Source: Trebouxia sp. TZW2008 | Taxonomy: Eukaryota > Chlorophyta > Trebouxiophyceae > Trebouxiales > Trebouxiaceae | Direction of reading: 5' to 3' | NCBI GenBank assembly: GCA_002118135.1 | Contig: BDIU01000038.1 | Location: 167,956-231,955 of the forward strand | DNA length: 64,000 bases | Shown here: positions 60,346 through 64,000 of the stretch, piece by piece | Numbering within the stretch: the stretch's first letter is position 1 | Layout of the letters: each line of letters begins with the position of its first letter | Notes under the pieces: generated by a model | The model's input: the letters and a program-made list of their open reading frames with translations, nothing else | Databases searched by the model: none | What the model was told of the DNA's origin: nothing | Made by a program: the position numbers and the translations under genes

Positions 60346-60927
60346 AATGCCATGAGAAGGCCTCCTCTGTCTGCTGAGAGGTTTTTTCTGCCATGCATGC
60401 ATCTGTCGTCTCGTCTCCTTTGCCAGCCACGTGGCGCTTACTTTATCCAAAGTTGGCTCAATTTACCCGGCAAAACAGAACTCAAAAGGCCCGGTCAAGT
60501 CATCAGGATGCTGTCAGCTTCTGCAGGTGCTAGGTGGCAGCGATTAATAGGCGCTGAGGTAAGCTGCCGTGATCAATCTTGCAAGCGCCTGTTGCAGCAG
60601 CTTACATAGCCCTGACGCCGCGACAAATTGTAAGACCCCCCGCGCTTCGAGCTGCGCAGTCCACACGACTGTCCATCCATACCTTGTAAGCACACAGGTG
60701 GGGAGCCCGTCACATCTCCGATACGCGTCCGTCAATGTCATGCTGCTGCATGTTGGCTTCGTTGTCACTGCCTGTTTGTGATGTGAATGCAAGGGCTGCC
60801 TCGCACGGTGATGCCGAGACCTGACAGGGGACGCACTTGTATTAGTGAGACTGTTCGACCGGGTTCGTGCATGCGCAGAGTTGCAGCTCCTAGACGACAC
60901 CTTTCAAAAAGCAGCTCGGCAACGATC

Positions 60928-62531
60928 ATGTCTACCGACGCCAAAGTATTGTATACGTGGCTGACACTGGTAGTATGTGTGTGCGGTGAGTAGCCATAGT
61001 GCATCTGAGTAACGACAAGTTTGCGGATTCGCCAGGATCAATGTTGCTTCCTTTTGCTCTGAGCTGCCAGCACCGGCCGTACCGTTGGGACGCATGTTGT
61101 CAGTCAAACAGCCCACTATCTGCGAGGTCAGTGATGGCAGTAGTAAGCATGAGTCTGGTGTGCATACATGCCTGTATATGCATGGACAGCTCTTCTCAGG
61201 TTCAACTTTTGCATGGAATATCACACGTGGAGACACGCAAGTGATGTCATACACAATTGCTGCATGCAATTGATGTGTTGCTGGATCTGTATGCACAATG
61301 CCCCAAGTCTCAACTCCACTTTCGCTTACTTCCGCATGGACGCTTCATGCGGACACACACGTGTGCTGCTGTACACAGTTGCTGTACGTGATTGATGTTT
61401 GGCTGAATCTGCAGGGATTGTGCCCCAGGTGTCAGCTCGCAGCTTGCTGCAGACTTGCACGGGCATGGTTGGGCCCTTGGATACATGCTATGACTCAGAA
61501 TGCTCAGAAAAGGGAGAATCATGTACACCGTCATGCTGCCCAGCTGGCTACACCTGTCAGTACAGAGACAGCAACATCAACTGGTGCTACCCAATCAACC
61601 CTCCTGCTGAGCGTAAGTCACCTTACAAGCATCACCCTGTCACCTTTGCATGCTTTGGTGCACATGTTGATGTTATTCTTGCTGAAGTCAGGTATGCATG
61701 CCGTCCACAGCACTTCTGCTACGTGCAGTGGCATTGCATGATGATGTGTATCAGAATCTGTATTATGCTTGTGTCACATTCGTCAGTTGACATCAAGCAG
61801 CTATTGTTCCTGGTTGTTCTTTGCATGCTCAGCAGACAAAACTCAGAGAAAACTGAAGTGCCACTATTGTTTCATCATTGCCTTGTTGCATGCAGCCCCT
61901 GTGACTCTTCTGACCTGCGCCAGAACCACCCCCAGTCCAGCCAGCTGTGGCAAAGAGTTGTGCCGTTCACTTGAATACATCAATTCATCATCACTCCTGT
62001 TTCGTATGTGCAGCCCCTGCGTCCATTCCTCCAGGCCAGTTTCCAACTGATCGTTGCACCCTGGAGGAGCCTGCTGCAAGCAACCCGTATATCCGTCCCT
62101 CCCATTGAGTACATGCTGTGTGACTGCTATATCCTGACCGACTCCTGATTTCTCAACAAGCCAGCTTTCAGCTATCCTAATAGCCTGACCTGCTCCGGCA
62201 TCACTCCCAACCCAGCTTGCTGTGGCGGTGAACTCTGCAATGTGCTGACAATACATACTTGTTGCGTGCAGCACCGGCGTCCAATCCAGCTGGTCAGTTC
62301 CTGACTGATGATTGCACCCTGGAGGAGCCTGCTTCCAGCTACCCCAACGGGTTGACGTGCTCTGGAACCACCCCCAGTCCAGCCTGCTGTGGCGGGGAGT
62401 TGTGCTATGTCTTCCGCGAGTGGGTTACCAAGCCAAACCCTGACTTTGTGACTGACCAGCCTAGTGCAGGGCTTGGTTCATGCCAGACTAGATTTGTGCC
62501 AGCTTGCTGCCCTGCCTTAACTCAAGGATAG
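60928..62531 (+). CDS. Small secreted Cys-rich protein, about 171 aa
   Basis: Exons 60928-60985, 61415-61612 and 62272-62531 join in frame. Signal peptide MSTDAKVLYTWLTLVVCVCG. Exon 2 holds a Cys-dense module (TCTGMVGPLDTC, SCTPSCCPAGYTC, NWCYPINPP), and exon 3 a second one (DDCTLEEP, LTCSGTTPSPACCGGELC, ending FVPACCP). The two CC motifs and spacing suggest disulfide-knotted extracellular domains. I recognise no named family. It could be a cell-wall or secreted lectin-like protein, which is a guess. Decayed copies of exon 3 lie at 61894-61975 and 62010-62250, and of the exon 2 start at about 61270-61310. Confidence 0.72.
61890..62410 (+). repeat. Three tandem copies of a Cys-module exon
   Basis: Each starts after a tgcag acceptor (about 61897, 62014, 62271). 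Shared blocks are ACCCTGGAGGAGCCTGCT and CCAGC(C/T)TGCTGTGGCG-type. Only the third has a full open frame to the stop; the first lacks its 5' part and the second is interrupted. Confidence 0.8.
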
Positions 62532-62599
62532 GAAGCCCTGTCTACAGATGTTTGGACAGGCTGCAAGACAATTTGTGATGCAACAAATGTGATGCCAGG

Positions 62600-63020
62600 C
62601 CCCCATAGAATATGAAACATTTGACCCACCTTTGCCTCAATTTGATCAGCAAGTTGCTCCTTGCAAGAGAGAAATCAGAATGCAAGATCTTCTAGACGTG
62701 AGTTTGAACGTGTGACACCCAGCCCGCCTTTGTTTGATCTGATCAACAAGCAGCTCCTTTCAAATAAAACCGCAGATTGCAAAGTGTGTGATACTTGGCT
62801 TGCCTTCGCCTTGATTTGATTAGCAAGTTGGTCCTTTCAAAAGGAAAGACAAGTTGCAAGATGCGACACCATACATGTGATGTCTGTCTTCCCTTTGGCT
62901 CAATTCGAGCAGCGAACCGCTCTTATCACGAGACAAGACAGGTTGCAAGATGTGTTACAATTTGTGTGATGCCTGCCTTGCCTTGTGCTAGATTGGATCA
63001 ACGTATAGCTCCTTTTTTGA
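62600..63020 (+). repeat. About 80-90-bp tandem array
   Basis: About five diverged copies anchored by (A/G)GTTGCAAGATG, GTGTGATG and TTGATCAGCAAG-type blocks, in the 3' flank of the Cys-rich gene. Confidence 0.7.
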
Positions 63021-63139
63021 GTAAACTACTTGCTATGTTGCTATGTTTTGCTGCACTGCATCCAGTTAGCATCATGCTTACAGATGTAGGACCTCAAGTT
63101 TGGACAGATGTCTTACTCAGTCAGTTGTGTTATGCTTTT

Positions 63140-63520
63140 TCTCAAGCTGTGAGCACATGCAAGTCAATGATTCTTGGTGACAGCGCTGTTTGTTTGATTA
63201 CAGCCCTCAATTGTAACAATTGTCAAGAGCTTTACATACCACAAGCCATTGGCATACATACGTGACCTAGATTTCCCAAGCTGTGAGCACACGCACATGC
63301 AAGTCAACAATCTTTGGTGTCAGTGTTGCTTGTTTGACCAGCTCTCAGCAATGCCAGTTGTGACGACCTTCAAGAGCTTTGGAAAATCATGTGCCATTGG
63401 CATACATAAATAACCTGTGTTTCTTAAGCTGTGAGCACATGCAAGTCAATGATCCCTGGTGTTGGGGCTCTTGAGATGATGACAGCTCTCAGCAGTGCCA
63501 GTTGTGCCATCTGCGTACAT
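63140..63520 (+). repeat. About 135-147-bp triplicated repeat
   Basis: AAGCTGTGAGCACA at about 63144, 63279 and 63425 begins each copy; shared blocks include TTGGCATACATA. Confidence 0.85.
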
Positions 63521-63799
63521 CTGAAATCAAGCCTGTTGTCGATATGACAATTGTCAGGTGCATGCTGCTGGAAAAGCAACAGCAACAGATACAGCTTTAC
63601 CTGCATGACGGCAGAGTATGACAGCCTTCCAGGAGATATAGAGGCTATGACACTTAGCTTATGCTTGCTGGCACTGTCTTACGCAGCCTGGTCAGAGCAT
63701 TGAGGATACAGCTTGAGTATGCAATCTGCTTCCATGCACTTTATGCAGTCACAGTTGTGTGGAAGCCTACACACAGTGTCTCAAGATAGAGGGTACAGC

Positions 63800-63804
63800 A
63801 ACTT

Positions 63805-63838
<34 letters not shown>

Positions 63839-63914
63839 GAGCAGCAGCATGAACATTAGGTAAAGGAGGTCTTATGCCACAGAAGCTCAAGCTCAAGCGT
63901 ACACTGCAATGATC

Positions 63915-63945
<31 letters not shown>

Positions 63946-64000
63946 TGAGCAGCAGCATGAACATTAGGTAAAGGAGGTCTTATGCCACAGAAGCTCAAGC
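63800..64000 (-). repeat. 108-bp tandem repeat with CAG tract, cut by the window edge
   Basis: The block AGCAGCATGAACATTAGGTA occurs twice at 108-bp spacing, each after a (CAG)n tract, and the second copy reaches the last base. 108 is a multiple of three, and one minus-strand frame stays open through both copies, encoding FCGIRPPLPNVHAAAHAA twice. It may be part of a coding region outside the window. Confidence 0.75.

Overview
The window looks like nuclear DNA of a green alga. Every recognisable gene is broken by many short exons with GT-AG introns (acceptors very often tgcag), so it is not bacterial or organellar. The gene set combines a plastid-type 4-alpha-glucanotransferase and a plant-type pyridoxal-phosphate synthase glutaminase subunit with a septin and a tubulin-tyrosine-ligase-like enzyme. 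Land plants lack septins and animals lack the first two, which points to a chlorophyte; a trebouxiophyte is my guess, not shown. The sequence is rich in TG/CA and poor in CG, except for short CG-rich islands at most gene starts.

Layout, left to right. 1.2-7.4 kb (+): secreted amidase-signature protein, 13 exons. 8.3-13.3 kb: accessory stretch with two copies of a small element carrying tiny overlapping ORFs, a chromodomain-like remnant and an orphan exon that may derive from an SGNH hydrolase. 13.9-20.3 kb (+): unrecognised secreted protein of about 312 aa in 11 exons, with introns full of tandem repeats. 22.1-23.4 kb (+): PDX2, converging on DPE1 (28.5-23.7 kb, -). DPE1 starts 0.6 kb from a divergent UFSP2 gene (29.1-35.4 kb, +). 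36.8-36.2 kb (-): CKS1 with E2F-like sites upstream. 39.1-37.6 kb (-): unrecognised Ala/Gln-rich helical protein. 47.2-40.3 kb (-): a 680-aa septin with a C-terminal membrane segment, head to head with a TTLL-family gene that runs to 54.9 kb (+). 55.3-56.7 kb (+): TMEM69/DUF3429 membrane protein. 57.0-57.4 kb (+): short LRR-like gene with a one-base frameshift. 59.3-60.3 kb: third copy of the small element, inverted. 60.9-62.5 kb (+): small secreted Cys-rich protein. 62.6-64.0 kb: tandem repeat arrays, the last cut by the window edge.

The genes form no operon or pathway. Two pairs are divergent (DPE1/UFSP2 and septin/TTLL), and the second pair joins two cytoskeletal functions. Two features stand out. 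First, nearly every large intron holds decayed copies of the adjoining exon end plus its splice site, as if introns grow inward by tandem duplication across splice junctions. Second, three diverged copies of one element share a layout of three tiny overlapping ORFs (a membrane protein, a helical protein, and an 84-aa protein joined by an ATGA stop/start overlap). I recognised no rRNA, tRNA or CRISPR array, but I could not run a tRNA scan. Exon coordinates come from reading frame continuity and splice motifs by eye, not from transcript data.
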